In this document: piece after piece, positions 5,531 through 6,370 of the stretch
Position numbering within the stretch: the first letter of the stretch is position 1
Layout of the letters: every line of letters starts with the position of its first letter
From: JBHELQ01 sp046262995
GTDB lineage: Bacteria; Actinomycetota; Thermoleophilia; Solirubrobacterales; Thermoleophilaceae
Length of the DNA: 6,370 bases
NCBI GenBank assembly: GCA_046262995.1
Contig: JBHELQ010000197.1
Coordinates: forward strand, 1 to 6,370
Direction of reading: 5' to 3'
Translations under genes and position numbers: made by a program
The notes under the pieces: generated by a model
The model's input: the letters and a program-made list of their open reading frames with translations, nothing else
What the model was told of the DNA's origin: nothing
Database searches by the model: none

Positions 5531-6370
5531 CTACCGGCCGCCGAGGGCGGACTCGAGCACCCGCAGCTCGCCCTCTAGCGCCCGGGTGACGAGGAAGCGC
5601 TCGCGCACCCGCTGCTGGCCCGCGCGACCCATCTCGATCGCCAGCCCGGGGTCGCGCACGAGCTCGACCACGCGCGCCGCGGCCTCCTCCACCGTGTCCG
5701 TCAGGTAGCCGTCGACCCCGTCCCGCAGCTGCAGCGGGAGGCCTCCCTGCCTGCCGCCGACGACCGGCGTTCCCTTCCACAGCGCCTCGGACGCCGCCAG
5801 CCCGAAGCCCTCTCGGATCGCCAGCTGCAGCGACACGCGCGCAAGCCGCTGGAGCGCACCGAGCTCGAGGTTGCCCACTCCCTCGTAGCTCGTCAGCAGA
5901 TGCACGCCCTGCCGCTCGGCGCCGTAGTCGGCGACCTCCTTGGCCGCCCGCCACTCGTCGGCGTCCGCCGCGTCCAGCGCGGCTGCGATCACGAGCTGGA
6001 GCTCCGGGATCTCCTGACGAGCGAGGTCCAGGGCCTCGAGTGCCCCGTGCGGATCCTTCCAGCGGTCTAGCCGCATGACCTGGCAGATGAAGGGCCGGTC
6101 GAGCTCGACCCCCAGCGGCCGCACAACGCGACCCGCGAGACGCGGGGCCGGGTCGAGGTTCCGCGGGCTGAGCGGGTCGATGCCGGGCGGCGCGGCACGC
6201 GCCCGCTCTCGCTGCGCCTCCGGCGCGAACGAGAGGTCGGGGAAGGCGAGCTCGGCGCAGCGGTCGAGGAGCGGCCCGGCGCGCTCGAGCAGCGGCGGGT
6301 CGGCGTGCGCGGCGTCCACGTGGCAGTGCCACGCGACCGGTCCCTCGAGCTCCGCCGCCAGGCCCAGCAC
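5531..6370 (-). CDS. treT: GT4 glycosyltransferase, TreT-like (trehalose synthase), C-terminal part
   Basis: The last 279 codons of a GT-B fold glycosyltransferase; the gene runs off the right edge, so the GTG at 6370 is probably internal. The end of the N-terminal Rossmann domain is visible (WHCHVDAAHADPPLLER, 14-30), then PPGIDPLSPRN (61-71). The nucleotide-sugar domain carries QVMRLDRWKDPHGALEA (97-113, with K105 in the sugar-nucleotide loop), NLELGALQRLARVSLQLAIR (167-186), the E-x7-E motif EGFGLAASE (187-195) and LWKGTPVVGGRQGG (197-210). The WHCH, PP.IDPLS.KN, RFDRWKDP and REGFGL..EALWKGTPVV pattern is how I remember TreT, which joins NDP-glucose and glucose to make trehalose. GT4 family membership is secure; the substrate is inferred. 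It sits 12 nt upstream of thrS and may share its transcript, though no functional link to translation is evident. Confidence 0.85.
   Translation of the reverse strand: MLGLAAELEGPVAWHCHVDAAHADPPLLERAGPLLDRCAELAFPDLSFAPEAQRERARAAPPGIDPLSPRNLDPAPRLAGRVVRPLGVELDRPFICQVMRLDRWKDPHGALEALDLARQEIPELQLVIAAALDAADADEWRAAKEVADYGAERQGVHLLTSYEGVGNLELGALQRLARVSLQLAIREGFGLAASEALWKGTPVVGGRQGGLPLQLRDGVDGYLTDTVEEAAARVVELVRDPGLAIEMGRAGQQRVRERFLVTRALEGELRVLESALGGR

Noticed and set aside
1..6370. tRNA or rRNA genes, CRISPR arrays, insertion sequences, attachment sites or a novel defence-type system
   Set aside because: Almost all of the window is accounted for by conserved housekeeping genes. No cloverleaf, spaced repeat array, transposase motif or terminal inverted repeat was visible on either strand.

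Overview
The window is one tightly packed block of minus-strand genes. In transcription order (right to left) it holds a GT4 glycosyltransferase resembling trehalose synthase TreT (3' part only), thrS, infC, rpmI, rplT, a SpoU/TrmH-family RNA 2'-O-methyltransferase, pheS and pheT (5' part only). I see no convincing plus-strand gene, tRNA, rRNA, mobile element or CRISPR array. The very high G+C content, frequent GTG starts, scarce Shine-Dalgarno sequences and gene order suggest a high-GC actinobacterium. Solirubrobacterales/Thermoleophilia or Rubrobacter relatives would fit, but this is inferred from style and gene order, not from a search.

Layout. 5531-6370: TreT-like glycosyltransferase, running off the right edge. 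3596-5518: threonyl-tRNA synthetase, starting 12 nt after the glycosyltransferase stop. 3473-3595: a 123-nt leader with a TATACT -10 candidate and a possible leaderless 11-codon upstream ORF. 2891-3472: translation initiation factor IF3. 2747-2890: a 144-nt gap with a long imperfect hairpin. 2552-2746 and 2196-2555: bL35 and bL20, overlapping by 4 nt. 2138-2195: a short junction with an intrinsic terminator and a competing antiterminator-like pairing. 1451-2137: RNA methyltransferase. 394-1458: PheRS alpha, overlapping the methyltransferase by 8 nt. 1-389: start of PheRS beta, 4 nt after pheS.

Functionally, almost everything serves translation: two aminoacyl-tRNA synthetases, an initiation factor, two proteins of the large ribosomal subunit and an RNA modification enzyme. 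The thrS-infC-rpmI-rplT-pheS-pheT order is the classical one known from enterobacteria. The methyltransferase between rplT and pheS is an arrangement known from actinobacteria. The protein genes are conventional; the noteworthy content is in the three non-coding junctions. Each carries RNA structure or a small ORF that could set the relative output of infC, rpmI-rplT and the methyltransferase-pheST genes. These regulatory readings come from manual base-pairing and need comparative or experimental support.
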